Origin: Janthinobacterium tructae
GTDB taxonomy: Bacteria > Pseudomonadota > Gammaproteobacteria > Burkholderiales > Burkholderiaceae_D
Assembly (NCBI RefSeq): GCF_006517255.1
Contig: NZ_CP041185.1
Span: forward strand, 310,001-374,000
Length of the DNA stretch: 64,000 bases
Reading direction: 5' to 3'
Shown here piece by piece: positions 36,820 through 46,592 of the stretch. Numbering within the stretch: position 1 is the stretch's first letter; every line of letters begins with the position of its first letter. The position numbers were made by a program, and so were the translations under genes. The notes under the pieces were generated by a model. That model was given only the letters and a program-made list of their open reading frames with translations. It searched no databases and was not told the origin of the DNA.

Positions 36820-37482
36820 TTACTTCGCCAGCTTCGCCTTGGCCACCAGCGCCTGCACTACTTGCAGGGTGGCTTGCTCCACGCCCTGGCGCGGCAAGCC
36901 CGGATTGGCGCCGGCGACCATCGAGGGATTGGTCAGGTAGCGCCCGCCTACGATCAGGGTGGGCGTGCTGTCGACCTGGTAGGGGGCGGCCAGGCGGGGC
37001 AGATTTTTCAGCTTGGTCTGCACGCCAAACGACTGGTAGGCGCCTTCGAAGGCGGCCTTGTCCAGGCCATTTTTCAGCGCCCAGTCGAGGTTGTCCCTGT
37101 CGCTGGCCAGGCGCTTGCGTTCCATATGCCAGGTGTGCATGACTTGCGCGTGCAGCGCCTCTTCCTTCTTCAACGCTTCCAGAGTCAGGAACAGATGCGC
37201 TTCCGGATCATTATCCGGCGTGTGCGGCAAATGGATGCGGCGGAACGACACCGTGGCAGCATTTTCCTTGACCCAGCGCGCCAGGCTCGGCTCGAACGCA
37301 TTGCAGGCGGGGCAGTGATACATGAAAAATTCGATCACTTCCACCTTGCCCGGCGCCGCCTGCACCGGTTGCGGCGTGGCCAGCACCAGATAGTCTGCAC
37401 CCGGCACGGGCGCTTGCGGTGAGGCGAAGGCGCTGGAGGCGGCGAAACTGGCGCAAGCCAGGATGAGGTGGTGCAAGCGCAT
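36820..37482 (-). CDS. dsbA: Thiol:disulfide interchange protein DsbA
   Basis: A 220-residue periplasmic thioredoxin-fold oxidase that introduces disulfides into exported proteins. A signal peptide covers residues 1-20 (ending SSAFA). The redox site is YHCPACNAFEP (Cys-Pro-Ala-Cys, against the common CPHC), with the cis-Pro loop DSTPTLIVGGRYL near residue 170. It starts at ATG 37482 behind AAAGGAGCTCCC; the longer frame to 37566 lacks this. It stands alone, divergent from the chemoreceptor gene. The CPAC centre would shift the redox potential compared with CPHC. Confidence 0.92.
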   Translation of the reverse strand: MRLHHLILACASFAASSAFASPQAPVPGADYLVLATPQPVQAAPGKVEVIEFFMYHCPACNAFEPSLARWVKENAATVSFRRIHLPHTPDNDPEAHLFLTLEALKKEEALHAQVMHTWHMERKRLASDRDNLDWALKNGLDKAAFEGAYQSFGVQTKLKNLPRLAAPYQVDSTPTLIVGGRYLTNPSMVAGANPGLPRQGVEQATLQVVQALVAKAKLAK

Positions 37483-37680
37483 GGGAGCTCCTTTGAAAAA
37501 ATTAACTATGAGGCAATCATGCTGGAGCGTCAATAGTCGATGGTGTTGCTTTGATGTAATAAACATTCATTATTCCGAATATTGAACAATAATGTTCCGA
37601 TTTTTATGTAAAAATAACAGCGAGTGTGCGTGGCAAGGCCGCTGATTCACACCATAAAAATCACCACAAAGGAGTACACC

Positions 37681-39621
37681 ATGTTTTCATCGTTGCGCAC
37701 GCGTCTGGTGCTGATTTGCGTTTCCATCGTCGTGTTGTCCATGCTGGCCTTGTCGGTCGCCAATTACATCACCACGCGCAACAGCATGCTGGCCTCGGCT
37801 GACCAGCAGATGCAGCAGCTGCTGTACAGCCAGTCCGCCGTGCTGGCGCAATGGGTCGATGGCAAGAAAAAGGTCATGGCGTCGGTCGTCATGTCGGCCG
37901 AGACGCCCGATCCGCTGCGCGCTTTCCAGATCGCCGAAAAGGCCGGCGATTTTGCGGAAGTGTTCATCGGCTATGCGGACAAGCGCTCCGTATTTACCCA
38001 TCCGGGGCGCCCGGCCGATTTCGACCCGACGGCGCGCGCCTGGTACACGGACACCGTCAAGGCGGGCGTGCCGATGCTGACGCCGCCGTACGTGGACGCG
38101 GCCAGTCACAAGCTGGTGGTGTCGTTTACGGCGCCCGTCGGCCCGAAACAGGCGTTGCTGGGCGTGGCGGGGGCAGACGTGCTGCTCGATACGGTGATCG
38201 CCAATGTGGTGGCGATCAAGCCCACGCCGCACAGTTTTGCCTTCCTGGTCGACCAGGAAGGCACCATTATCGCCCATGCCGACAAGGAACTGAGCCTGCA
38301 GCCACTGGCCAAAATCGATGCGGCGCTGTCGGCCGCGCAGGTCAACCGGCTGGAAAGCACGCGCACGAGCGATGCCGTGCGCCTGAACGAGCGCGACGGC
38401 AAGCTGTACGTCACGCGCGTGGCGGGCACCGATTGGCTGCTGGCCGTGGTGCTGGACCAGCAGGAAGCCATGCAAGCCTTGCAGACGATGCTGACGACGG
38501 CGACCGTCACGGCCGTGCTGCTGGCCGGCGCGGCGGCGGTGCTGCTGTCGCTGCTGGTCTTTAAAATGCTCAAGCGCCTGGAACTGGTGCGCGATGCGCT
38601 CGACGATATCGCTTCCGGCGAAGGCGACCTGACGCGCCGCCTCGACGCTTCCGGCGTGGATGAACTGGCGCAGATCGCGGACGCCTTCAACCGCTTCATC
38701 GACAAGATCGCCGCCGTGCTGGTGAAAATCCGCACGGCCAGCGAATCGGTCAAGGTGTCGTCGTCGGAAATCGCCGCCGGCAACCAGGACCTGTCGTCGC
38801 GCACGGAACAGCAAGCCAGTTCGCTGGAAGAAACGGCCGCCTCGATGGAGGAGCTGACTTCCACCGTGAAACAGAATGCCGACAATGCGCGCCAGGCCAA
38901 CCAGATGGCGCAATCGGCGTCCGGCGTGGCCAGCAAGGGCGGGCAAGTGGTGGCGCAGGTGGTCGAGACCATGGCCTCGATCAATGACTCGTCGAAGAAG
39001 ATCGTCGACATCATCAGCGTCATCGACGGCATCGCCTTCCAGACGAATATCCTGGCCTTGAACGCGGCCGTGGAAGCGGCGCGCGCGGGCGAGCAGGGAC
39101 GCGGCTTTGCCGTGGTGGCGACGGAAGTGCGCAGCCTGGCGCAACGCTCCGCTGGCGCAGCGAAGGAAATCAAGCTGCTGATCGACGATTCGGTGGGCAA
39201 GGTCGATTCAGGCGCGCGCCTGGTCGACGAGGCCGGCGCGACGATGCAGGAAATCGTCGACAGCGTGCGCCGCGTCACCGACATCATGGGCGAGATCACG
39301 GCCGCCAGCGTCGAGCAGAGTTCCGGCATCGAGCAGGTCAACCAGGCGATTGCGCAAATGGACCAGGTGACGCAGCAGAATGCGGCCCTGGTGGAACAGG
39401 CGGCCGCCGCGGCGGAAAGCCTGCAAGACCAGGCCAGCACCCTGGCGCAGGTGGTGGGCGTGTTCAAGCTCGATGAAGGGCAAGCAGCGCAGCAGCAGAA
39501 ACCGCAGCCGCAGCCAGTCCGGCCCGTGGCGCGGGCAGCCGTCGCGCCGCGCCTCGCCAGCCGTCCCGTAAAAACGTCCGTCGCCAAGCCCGAGCGCAGC
39601 GACGAGTGGGAAACGTTCTAG
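37681..39621 (+). CDS. Methyl-accepting chemotaxis protein with Cache sensor
   Basis: A 646-residue chemoreceptor. TM1 is at 9-29, a double-Cache periplasmic ligand domain at about 35-270 ([50 protein letters not shown]), TM2 at about 275-297. HAMP follows ([34 protein letters not shown]) and the signalling hairpin [39 protein letters not shown]. The C-terminus ends EWETF, the pentapeptide tether for the CheR/CheB adaptation enzymes. It starts at ATG 37681 behind AAAGGAGTACACC. Cache receptors of this type often sense amino acids or organic acids; the ligand is unknown. It fits the flagellar genes later in the window. Confidence 0.93.
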   Translation: MFSSLRTRLVLICVSIVVLSMLALSVANYITTRNSMLASADQQMQQLLYSQSAVLAQWVDGKKKVMASVVMSAETPDPLRAFQIAEKAGDFAEVFIGYADKRSVFTHPGRPADFDPTARAWYTDTVKAGVPMLTPPYVDAASHKLVVSFTAPVGPKQALLGVAGADVLLDTVIANVVAIKPTPHSFAFLVDQEGTIIAHADKELSLQPLAKIDAALSAAQVNRLESTRTSDAVRLNERDGKLYVTRVAGTDWLLAVVLDQQEAMQALQTMLTTATVTAVLLAGAAAVLLSLLVFKMLKRLELVRDALDDIASGEGDLTRRLDASGVDELAQIADAFNRFIDKIAAVLVKIRTASESVKVSSSEIAAGNQDLSSRTEQQASSLEETAASMEELTSTVKQNADNARQANQMAQSASGVASKGGQVVAQVVETMASINDSSKKIVDIISVIDGIAFQTNILALNAAVEAARAGEQGRGFAVVATEVRSLAQRSAGAAKEIKLLIDDSVGKVDSGARLVDEAGATMQEIVDSVRRVTDIMGEITAASVEQSSGIEQVNQAIAQMDQVTQQNAALVEQAAAAAESLQDQASTLAQVVGVFKLDEGQAAQQQKPQPQPVRPVARAAVAPRLASRPVKTSVAKPERSDEWETF

Positions 39622-40517
39622 GCGCGCCGGGGCGCCAGGGTCGGCGCCATCTGTTTCGCCACCGCAAAAAAAGCGTTGGTGGCCGGCGTGTTCTGGCGCC
39701 GGTCGCGCACGGCCAGGCCCACCTTGCGGCTGACGGGCGGATGTAACGGCAGGGCGACCAGCTCCGGATACTGTTCGCGCAGGCGCTGCGGCAGGGCCAG
39801 TTCGGCGACGATGGACAGGCCGTCGCCGCGGCTGACCATGTCGAGGATGGTGATCACCTGGCTGATGCGGTAGGGGACATTGGGCTGCAAGCCCGCGTTG
39901 GCGAACAGCGGTTCGATCAGGCAGGCGCAGCCCGCCTCGGACATGATGAACGGCCCTTCGCACAGCTGCGCCAGGGTGATGGCCGTTTCGCTGGCCAGCG
40001 GGTGGCTGCGCGGCACCAGCGCCATCATCTGGTCTTCCACCAGCGGCGCCGTATCGAAGCGCTCGTCGGGCAGCACGACGAAGCCGACGTCGACGCGGCG
40101 TTCGCGTATCCATTGCACCACCTCGTGGTCAGCGCCTTCGTCGATGCGCAGGGTGATGCCCGGATAGCGCAGGCGGAATTGCGCCGTGATGGCCGGCAGC
40201 AGATTCAACGACGAGGTGGGGCCGAACGAGCCGATGCGCAGGCTGCCCTGGCGCTGGCCCAGCACATCGGCCGCTTCCTGGCGCATGGCTTCCGACAAGC
40301 CGAGGATTTCGCGCGCGCGCAGCAGCAGCTGGCGGCCCACGTCCGTCAGCTCGGCCGAGGCCTGGTGGCGCACGATGAGGTCCACGCCCATTTCCTTTTC
40401 CAGCGCCTTCAAGGCATGCGAGACGGCCGACTGGCTGATGCCCAGCTGCGCGGCGGCGGCGGAAAAGCCGTGCAGTTCGGCCACCAGGGTAAAGATTTCC
40501 AGTTGCGTGAAGGTCAT
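39618..40517 (-). CDS. LysR-family transcriptional regulator (next to EamA exporter)
   Basis: A 299-residue LysR regulator. The N-terminal winged helix ([51 protein letters not shown]) is followed by a LysR substrate-binding domain (about 90-292; [38 protein letters not shown]). It is divergent from the EamA transporter with a palindrome in the gap, so it most likely controls that gene. Its end overlaps the chemoreceptor stop by 4 nt. Confidence 0.92.
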   Translation of the reverse strand: MTFTQLEIFTLVAELHGFSAAAAQLGISQSAVSHALKALEKEMGVDLIVRHQASAELTDVGRQLLLRAREILGLSEAMRQEAADVLGQRQGSLRIGSFGPTSSLNLLPAITAQFRLRYPGITLRIDEGADHEVVQWIRERRVDVGFVVLPDERFDTAPLVEDQMMALVPRSHPLASETAITLAQLCEGPFIMSEAGCACLIEPLFANAGLQPNVPYRISQVITILDMVSRGDGLSIVAELALPQRLREQYPELVALPLHPPVSRKVGLAVRDRRQNTPATNAFFAVAKQMAPTLAPRRA

Positions 40518-40536
40518 GCTGTGGCTTTCCTGTTAT

Positions 40537-40552
40537 ATGAGTATTTACTCAT
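40537..40552. promoter_or_regulatory. Candidate LysR operator between LysR and EamA genes
   Basis: ATGAGT-attt-ACTCAT is a perfect 6-4-6 palindrome, 20 nt upstream of the LysR start, in the 67-109-nt AT-rich divergent region. A further catgagt half-copy follows at about 40558. LysR proteins bind such dyads; binding here is inferred. Confidence 0.5.
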
Positions 40553-40626
40553 TATTTCATGAGTTGATATTAGTATTAATATATATGGACACTACCCGCC
40601 GCGCAAGCGGCATCACCGGACTTTCC

Positions 40627-41559
40627 ATGCCTACTACCGCCGCACCTCCTTCGCCGCTGCTCGCCGTGCAGTCGCCGCTCGTCTACATCAAGCTGATTTT
40701 CGTCGCCCTGTTCTGGGGCGGTACCTTTATCGCGGGACGCGTGCTGGCGCAGCAGATGCCACCGATGACGGCCGCCAGCGGGCGCTTTGGCGTGGCCGTG
40801 CTGCTGCTTGTCGTGCTGGCGTGGAAACTGGAAGGCGGCTTGCCGCGCCTGGACCGCAAGCAGCTGATGACGACGGCGGCGCTGGGCCTGACGGGCATCT
40901 TTTTATATAACCTGTGCTTCCTGGCGGCCCTGTCGCGCATGCCGGCCGGCCGCACGGCCCTGTTCGTGGCCCTGAACCCCATCGTCACGGCATTGGCCTC
41001 GGCCATGCTGTTCCGCGAACGGCTCGGTTCCTTCAAGTGGCTGGGTATCATGCTGGCGTTTTGCGGCACGGCCATCGTCATCACGCGCGGCGATCTCTCC
41101 GGCGTGCTGCACGGCACGGGCGGCGGCATCGGCATGGGCGAAGTATTCATGTTTTGCGGCATTTCCAGCTGGGCCGCCTATACCCTGATCGGCAGGGTCG
41201 CGCTGAAGGGCCTGAGCCCGATCGCCGCCACCACATATGCCGCGATGTGGGGCCTGGCCTTTTTGCTGGTGGGGGCGGTGGTGGAGTTCCCGACGGTGCC
41301 ATGGCACAGCTTTGGCTGGCAAGTGTGGGCAGCCATCGGCTACCTGGGCGTGTTCGGCACGGTGATCGGCTTTGTCTGGTATTACGAGGGCGTCAAAGCG
41401 CTGGGACCGTCGCGCACGGCCGTGTTCAACAACCTCGTGCCCGTGTTCGGCATCGTGCTGGCGGCGGTGCTGCTGGGCGAGCCCGTGCTCGCCTCGATGC
41501 TGGTGGGCGGCGCGGTGACGATAGCCGGCGTCATCATGACCAACCGGCAAGCGAAATAG
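40627..41559 (+). CDS. EamA/DMT-family transporter
   Basis: A ~310-residue inner-membrane protein of the drug/metabolite transporter superfamily with two EamA repeats and about ten TM helices. VALFWGGTFIAGRVLAQQMPPMTAASGRF opens repeat 1 and GGGIGMGEVFMFCGISSWAAYTLIGRVAL opens repeat 2, each with the family's W-G/S pattern; it ends ALGPSRTAVFNNLVPVFGIVLAAVLLGEP. Start: ATG 40627 or ATG 40585 (14 residues longer); neither has a strong ribosome site. The divergent LysR gene is the probable regulator. The substrate is unknown. Confidence 0.87.
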   Translation: MPTTAAPPSPLLAVQSPLVYIKLIFVALFWGGTFIAGRVLAQQMPPMTAASGRFGVAVLLLVVLAWKLEGGLPRLDRKQLMTTAALGLTGIFLYNLCFLAALSRMPAGRTALFVALNPIVTALASAMLFRERLGSFKWLGIMLAFCGTAIVITRGDLSGVLHGTGGGIGMGEVFMFCGISSWAAYTLIGRVALKGLSPIAATTYAAMWGLAFLLVGAVVEFPTVPWHSFGWQVWAAIGYLGVFGTVIGFVWYYEGVKALGPSRTAVFNNLVPVFGIVLAAVLLGEPVLASMLVGGAVTIAGVIMTNRQAK

Positions 41560-42438
41560 TTACTTGGCGCGGCGGCGCTTGCTCGGTTTCGCCGGCGCTT
41601 TTTTATGCCGGCTGACGGAGGCGCGCATCACCTTCGGCTCTTCGATGCCGTTCTCGGCCGCCAGCATGCGGCGGATGTTGACGGCGTCCATGGCGCGCAC
41701 GGAGTTGGCGCGTGCGTTGAGCAGGATCATGGTGGCAAACTTGCCGGCCGACTTGATGCGCATGATCAGGCAACGCCCCGCTTCATTCGTGTAACCGGTC
41801 TTCGACAGGCCGATATCCCAGCCCTTGGCACCCACCAGGCGGTTCGTGTTGTGGTATTCCACGTCGCGGCCCTTGATCTGGATGACGTCCTTCGAATCGG
41901 TGGTGATGCGGCTGATTTCCGGGTAGCGCGAGGCGGCCACGGCCATCTTGACGAGGTCCGCTGCCGTTGACTGGTTGTTCGGCGACAAGCCTGTCGGCTC
42001 TTCGATGACGGTCTGGCGCATGCCCAGGGCCTTGATCTTGGCGTTGACGGCCACGGCGAACGCCGTCGGGCCGCCGGGGAAGGTGCGCGCCAGCGAGGCG
42101 GCGGCGCGGTTGTCGGACGACATCAGCGCCAGCTGCAGCACGTCGTGGCGGCTCAGGGTAGCGCCCACGGGCACGCGCGAGGTGCTGTGTTTCAAGGTGT
42201 CGACATCCTCGCGGTCGATGCTGATCTCTTCCTGCATATTCGCCTTGGAGTCGAGCACGACCATGGCAGTCATGAGCTTGGTCAGCGAGGCGATGGGCAC
42301 CACTACGTTGGAATTTTTTTCAAGCAAGATTTTGCCTGTGCCGTCTTCGACTACCAGGATCGACTGGGAACCGAAGGGCACGGCGATGGCCGCTGTCGAA
42401 AGCGTCATCAGCACCGCGGCGAACATTTTTTTGAGCAT
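41560..42438 (-). CDS. pbpG: D-alanyl-D-alanine endopeptidase (PBP7-like, S11)
   Basis: A 292-residue periplasmic S11 serine peptidase that cleaves D-Ala-DAP cross-links in peptidoglycan. A signal peptide covers about residues 1-20 (MLKKMFAAVLMTLSTAAIAVP). The penicillin-binding motifs are complete: SLTK (Ser ~51) in VPIASLTKLMTAMVVLD, SDN in LMSSDNRAAASLA, and KTG in LSKTGYTNEAGRCL. The tail is very basic (RHKKAPAKPSKRRRAK). No C-terminal amphipathic anchor typical of PBP5 is present, which supports the PBP7 assignment. It ends 1 nt after the EamA gene on the other strand. Confidence 0.88.
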   Translation of the reverse strand: MLKKMFAAVLMTLSTAAIAVPFGSQSILVVEDGTGKILLEKNSNVVVPIASLTKLMTAMVVLDSKANMQEEISIDREDVDTLKHSTSRVPVGATLSRHDVLQLALMSSDNRAAASLARTFPGGPTAFAVAVNAKIKALGMRQTVIEEPTGLSPNNQSTAADLVKMAVAASRYPEISRITTDSKDVIQIKGRDVEYHNTNRLVGAKGWDIGLSKTGYTNEAGRCLIMRIKSAGKFATMILLNARANSVRAMDAVNIRRMLAAENGIEEPKVMRASVSRHKKAPAKPSKRRRAK

Positions 42439-42855
42439 GGGATTTGTATGTGGGAAAGCAGTTTTGGGGCGCCATCAAGGGCGCTGCGCGCAAATCCGGA
42501 ACGGGGCCGCGCGGGGACGCGGCGTGTATCTCGGAGGCAATATTTGCCAAGCTTAAACAATACCATTAAAGATCAAGCGATGTCTACGGTACAAGCCCGC
42601 AACAGGCGGCGTTGCGGCCAATTTGGCAAATAAATGGGGCTATTCTTGCCGTAGTGAAAATTGTTGGGCAATTATTGATTTCGTCCTGGAAACTTCGTAT
42701 TATTTCAGCAATATTGGCAGCCATGGTCCGGCAGGCGCCGCGCGCTTCGTCGTTGATGCCTGCCCCTTCGTGCTTCGTCGCCCCGCGCTATGCCCTGCAA
42801 CAGGGGCGCCGTAGACTGCGTTCATGCCTGAATCACGGACCACGGAGAACGCATC
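42439..42855. other. 417-nt intergenic region between divergent pbpG and lytS-like genes
   Basis: No convincing gene is seen. It holds a 5-3-5 inverted repeat GGCAA-tat-TTGCC at 42536-42548; its TATTTGCCAA part recurs in inverted form (TTGGCAAATA) at 42623-42632. The centre is AT-rich and probably carries the promoters of both flanking genes, but no clear -35/-10 pair could be fixed. Confidence 0.5.
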
Positions 42856-44106
42856 GTGTTAAAAAAATATACGGACTGGTACCGCAGCATCGACGAAGAA
42901 ACGCTGCGTGTGCTGAAACATCCCGAGCTGGCGGAGCAGGTCCAGGGTAGAGTGCGCCGCTACGTCGCCATGAAGCTGGTCAAGCTGACGCCGATAGAGC
43001 GTCAGCAATTGCATGATTTCCTGCTCAAGTACCGCGGCGCCGGTTTCTATATTGCCGCGTTCAAGCTGATGCTGCTGTTCAGCGCCATCGGCCTCGCCCT
43101 GCACCTGCTGCTGCCGGCCAGATTCGAATTGCTGAAGGCCCTGGCTTTCAGCAACGGCCTGGGTTTTGCGCTGGCGTGGGGTCTGGTGGGCGTCTGGTTC
43201 AATTACCGCAGTTCCGTGCGCAACAAGTTCAAGAGACTCTTGCTGATCGTTTCGACCTGCGCGGCAGGGGTAGCGGCTGGCGTGCTGCTGGCCGGTTGGA
43301 GCGATACCGGTTCCATGGGCATGGCCTTCGAGCGCTTGCTGCGCGTGGGCGGCATCGCCTTGCTGGTGGCCGGTTTGTTTTACATGGTGCCGCTGGCGAT
43401 CGTGACCAGCTGGCGCAACCGCCAGTACGAAGCGCTGACGGTGCAGCTGCAGCAGGATGCCGAGCGCGACCGACTGGCGCGCGAACTGAGCGAATCTCAG
43501 CTGCGCCTGCTGCGCGCGCAGATCGAGCCACATTTCCTGTTCAATACCCTGGGCGCCGTGCAGCAGCTGGCCGAGCAGGGCGCGCCCAGGGCAGCGGCGC
43601 TGACGGCCGACCTGATCGCCTTCCTGCGCGCCAGCCTGGCGGAGATGCGCAGCGAGCAAGTGCCCTTGCAAAGCGAGTTCGACATGGTGGCCGCGTATTT
43701 GCGCGTGATGCAGGCGCGCATGGGCTCGCGCCTGCGCTATGTGCTGGACTTGCCGGCCGAGTTTGCGCACGCGACGATACCCAGCATGATCTTGCTGACC
43801 CTGGCGGAAAATGCCATCAAGCACGGTATTGAACCATCGTTGCGCGGTGGCGAGATCCGCCTCTCGGCGCTGCGGGTGGGCGGCATGCTGTGCCTGCGCG
43901 TGCAGGATACGGGCATGGGCTTGCCGGCAAGCGGTGCGGGCAGCGTACCCGGAGGCGGCCTGGGCCTGGAAAACGTGCGCAGCCGGCTGTTGCTGTCCGA
44001 TCCGTCTGCCAGCCTGAGCCTGCGCGATGGCGAAGAAGGCGGCGTGATCGCTGAAATAGTGTTGTCCATTAACATTGCATCCAGCCTGAAGGAACCCGCC
44101 GCATGA
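42856..44106 (+). CDS. LytS/YehU-type sensor histidine kinase
   Basis: A 416-residue histidine kinase. Four TM helices lie between about residues 60 and 190. The cytoplasmic His_kinase domain follows, with LRLLRAQIEPHFLFNTLGAVQQLAEQ (phospho-His in PHFLFN), then a HATPase with LAENAIKHGIEP, DTGMGLP and GGGLGLENVRSRLLL. It starts at GTG 42856 behind CACGGAGAACGCATC. Its stop overlaps the start of the LytTR regulator gene, so the two form a two-component pair. The signal and target genes are unknown. Confidence 0.92.
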   Translation: MLKKYTDWYRSIDEETLRVLKHPELAEQVQGRVRRYVAMKLVKLTPIERQQLHDFLLKYRGAGFYIAAFKLMLLFSAIGLALHLLLPARFELLKALAFSNGLGFALAWGLVGVWFNYRSSVRNKFKRLLLIVSTCAAGVAAGVLLAGWSDTGSMGMAFERLLRVGGIALLVAGLFYMVPLAIVTSWRNRQYEALTVQLQQDAERDRLARELSESQLRLLRAQIEPHFLFNTLGAVQQLAEQGAPRAAALTADLIAFLRASLAEMRSEQVPLQSEFDMVAAYLRVMQARMGSRLRYVLDLPAEFAHATIPSMILLTLAENAIKHGIEPSLRGGEIRLSALRVGGMLCLRVQDTGMGLPASGAGSVPGGGLGLENVRSRLLLSDPSASLSLRDGEEGGVIAEIVLSINIASSLKEPAA

Positions 44107-44852
44107 ACACTTCCATCCTGATCGCCGAAGACGAACCCCTGATGCGCGAGCGCCTGCAAATGCTGCTGGCGCAAGCCTGGCCCGAGGCGCAAGTCGTGCT
44201 GGTGGCGGAAAACGGCAACGACGCCTGGGACGGTTTCCTTGAGCACGAGCCGGACGTGGTCTTCCTCGACATCCGCATGCCTGGCCTGTCGGGCCTGGAA
44301 GTGGCCGAGCGCATCGGCAAGCGCGCCCACGTGGTGTTCGTCACGGCCTACGACCAGTACGCCGTCGATGCCTTCGACGCGGGCGCCGTCGATTATCTGT
44401 TGAAACCCGTGCAGGCCGAGCGGCTGCAGCGGGCGCTGGCCCGGCTGCGCGACAAGCTCGGTGCGCAGCCGGCCGACATGGCCAATTTATTGCAGTCGCT
44501 GCGCGCCGCCTTGCCGGCGCCGCCGCGCGACAAGTTGAAATGGATCAAGGCCAGCGTGGGCAAGCAGATCCGCCTGATCGACATCGACGACGTGCTGTTC
44601 TTCCAGGCCGACACCAAATACACGCGCGTGGTGCTGGCCGGCTCGGAAGCGCTGGTGCGCACGCCGCTGAAGGATTTGCTGGGCGGGCTCGATCCGGAAC
44701 AGTTCTGGCAAATCCACCGCGGCACCATGGTCAACGTGAAAGCCATCGAGGCGGCCGAACGCATCGACGCCGAGCGCATGCAGGTACTGGTGCGTGGCAG
44801 CACGGAAAAGCTGCCCGTCAGCCGCACGTTTACGTATCTGTTTCGCGATTAG
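44103..44852 (+). CDS. LytTR-family response regulator
   Basis: A 249-residue regulator. The receiver domain (1-120) has LIAEDEPLMRERLQMLL, the phospho-Asp in DVVFLDIRMPGLSGLEV, and KPVQ. The LytTR DNA-binding domain (about 140-245) shows KWIKASVGKQIRLIDIDDVLFFQADTKYTRVVLAGSEALVRTPLKDLL and FWQIHRGTMVNVKAIEA. ATG 44103 overlaps the kinase stop. LytTR proteins bind paired direct repeats; no such site was located. Confidence 0.93.
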   Translation: MNTSILIAEDEPLMRERLQMLLAQAWPEAQVVLVAENGNDAWDGFLEHEPDVVFLDIRMPGLSGLEVAERIGKRAHVVFVTAYDQYAVDAFDAGAVDYLLKPVQAERLQRALARLRDKLGAQPADMANLLQSLRAALPAPPRDKLKWIKASVGKQIRLIDIDDVLFFQADTKYTRVVLAGSEALVRTPLKDLLGGLDPEQFWQIHRGTMVNVKAIEAAERIDAERMQVLVRGSTEKLPVSRTFTYLFRD

Positions 44853-44918
44853 CCTGCAATGCAAACGCCGCGCCGCTGCCGGATGGCAAGGGGCGCGGCG
44901 TCAGTGGGTGGGCGACGC

Positions 44919-45137
44919 TTACTGGATCTTGGCGATCGATACTTCCGTCGATTTCACCAGGGCGATGACTTCGCTGCCCACTTTCAAGTCCAGGTCCTTG
45001 ATCGAGCGCGAGGTGATCACCGAGGTGACGATGCCGTGCGGCGTTTCCACGTCCACTTCCGAGACCACGGGGCCAAAGATGATTTCCTTGATCTTGCCAC
45101 GAAACTGGTTGCGTACATTCACTTCCGAGATAGCCAT
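44919..45137 (-). CDS. Mop-type molybdate-binding protein (TOBE domain)
   Basis: A 72-residue single TOBE/Mop domain protein (MAISEVNVRNQFRGKIKEI, VSEVDVETPHGIVTSVITSRSIKDLDLKVGSEVIALVKSTEV). The SARN/VRNQ-like opening and the final ALVKST-V signature are typical of molbindins, which store or buffer molybdate/tungstate as oligomers in the cytoplasm. It starts at ATG 45137 behind AAAGGAAATATC. No mod transporter gene is next to it. Molybdate is the cofactor metal of nitrate reductase, but no direct link to the nas locus can be shown. Confidence 0.88.
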   Translation of the reverse strand: MAISEVNVRNQFRGKIKEIIFGPVVSEVDVETPHGIVTSVITSRSIKDLDLKVGSEVIALVKSTEVSIAKIQ

Positions 45138-45388
45138 GATATTTCCTTTGTGCCCGTAAAACGCCGTGCGGCGCGACATGGCCAGAGTACGGCGCGCGCC
45201 CGCGTTTGACCACGAATCGATGCGCATATGGTTATGCGGAAAGCGGGCCATGCCGGCACGGCACTTGCCGTGGCGGGGCGCGGAACTTGTGGCCAGGGCC
45301 GCTGTCTTAGTGGCATGGCGTTGCTGTGTGCCCTTGCGCGTGCGCATGGATGTTATCTGCAGGACGTGTTTTTGTGATCGTACCGACG

Positions 45389-46555
45389 ATGGAAAATGAC
45401 GGCGCCGATCCAGTCATTGCCGCTTTTTACCGGGCGGCACTGGAGCCTGGGCAGTGGGATGCCGCCCTGAGCGCGTTCGCGCGGCTGGCGGGCGGTGACG
45501 TCGCCTGCTGTTTTCTGAAGGCCGAGGCGGGCCTGGCGCCGTCGCGCGCGCATATCAGTGGCCTGGACGAGCAGGCCTGGGAAGCGGGCTACCGCCGCTA
45601 CTACCATGCGATCGACCCCGGCTATACGGTGCTGGTGCGTGGCGCACCCGGCCGCATGTATCTGATGCAGGACTACATCGGCGAGCGGGCCGTGGCCCGC
45701 AGCGAATACTTCCAGGACTTTTATCTGCGCGCGGGCCTGCGCTATTCCTGCAGCGGCACCCTCAGCGACGGCAGCGGCCTGACCATCCTGTCGGCGCACC
45801 GGACGGCGGGGCAAGGGCGCTACGATAAGCGCACGCGGCTGCAATTGCAGCGCGTGCTCGACCACTTGCCGAATGTGTTCCGCCTGCGCGACACGGCGCA
45901 GCAGGCCCAGGTGCACGGCGCGCTGGCCTGGGCGGCGCTCGACGAGTTGCCGCGTGCCATCTTGCTGGTTGATGCATGCCTGCAACTGGTTTTCATGAAT
46001 CGCGCCGCGCAGTGCCTGCTGTGCGGCCCGCCGCTGGTGCCAGCCCTGGTGGCGGCCACGGCCACCATCGTGCTGCGTGGCGGCAGCGTGGGCTTGCGCG
46101 CCAGCCCGCTGCAGCAGCGGCTGGCCCAGCGCGTGCGCCAGGTGTGCGCGGGCCAGGCCTGCGCCAGCCCCGCGCCCCTGTACCTGGCCGATGGCGCGGG
46201 CCGGCCCGCGCTGGAAATCGGCATCCTGCCCTTGCCCATTCCGGCGGGGATGGGCGCGTGCGGCGATGCCGCGCGCCTGGCGATGCTGGTGCTGCGGCCC
46301 CTGTTCCGCACGGCGGCGCGGCCGTGGCCGCTGGCCGCGGAACGCCCGTGCGGCCTGACGGCGGCGCAATGGGCGCTGGCGCAGGCGCTGGCCGATGGCG
46401 TCGAACCGACCGACTATGCGCGGCGCCACGGCGTGCGCATCAGTACCGTACGCAGCCAGATCCAGGCCATCCTGGCCAAGACGGGCACGCGCCGCAGCAG
46501 CGAGATCGCCAGCCTGTTCAGCGCCATGGAGTGGGGCGCCGGCACGCCGCCATAA
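45389..46555 (+). CDS. LuxR-type helix-turn-helix regulator
   Basis: A 388-residue protein with a long N-terminal region (FYRAALEPGQWDAALSAFARLAGGDVACCFLKAE, YYHAIDPGYTVLVRG) typical of the uncharacterised LuxR-family regulators common in this group. A middle PAS-like stretch follows (LDELPRAILLVDACLQLVFMNRAAQCLL). The C-terminal GerE-type helix-turn-helix is CGLTAAQWALAQALADGVEPTDYARRHGVRISTVRSQIQAILAKTGTRRSSEIASLF. No autoinducer-binding domain is visible. Start: ATG 45389; a GTG 15 nt upstream is also possible. Targets are unknown. Confidence 0.85.
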   Translation: MENDGADPVIAAFYRAALEPGQWDAALSAFARLAGGDVACCFLKAEAGLAPSRAHISGLDEQAWEAGYRRYYHAIDPGYTVLVRGAPGRMYLMQDYIGERAVARSEYFQDFYLRAGLRYSCSGTLSDGSGLTILSAHRTAGQGRYDKRTRLQLQRVLDHLPNVFRLRDTAQQAQVHGALAWAALDELPRAILLVDACLQLVFMNRAAQCLLCGPPLVPALVAATATIVLRGGSVGLRASPLQQRLAQRVRQVCAGQACASPAPLYLADGAGRPALEIGILPLPIPAGMGACGDAARLAMLVLRPLFRTAARPWPLAAERPCGLTAAQWALAQALADGVEPTDYARRHGVRISTVRSQIQAILAKTGTRRSSEIASLFSAMEWGAGTPP

Positions 46556-46558
46556 AAA

Positions 46559-46578
46559 AACCGGGGCAAGCCCCGGTT
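46559..46578 (-). terminator. Rho-independent terminator of the sulfate-binding protein gene
   Basis: Arms AACCGGGGC and GCCCCGGTT around a 2-nt centre form a perfect 9-bp stem. On the minus strand it is followed by a run of seven T, as expected for a terminator of the sbp gene. On the plus side there is no T-run after the stem. Confidence 0.85.
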
Positions 46579-46592
46579 GTCGATGAGAATGA

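Noticed and set aside
37483..37680. Possible sigma-28 (FliA) promoter for the chemoreceptor gene
   Set aside because: TAAA and CCGA-like elements occur in the AT-rich gap, but no pair has the required spacing; only a GAACA-ataa-TGTTC dyad (37584-37597) stands out.
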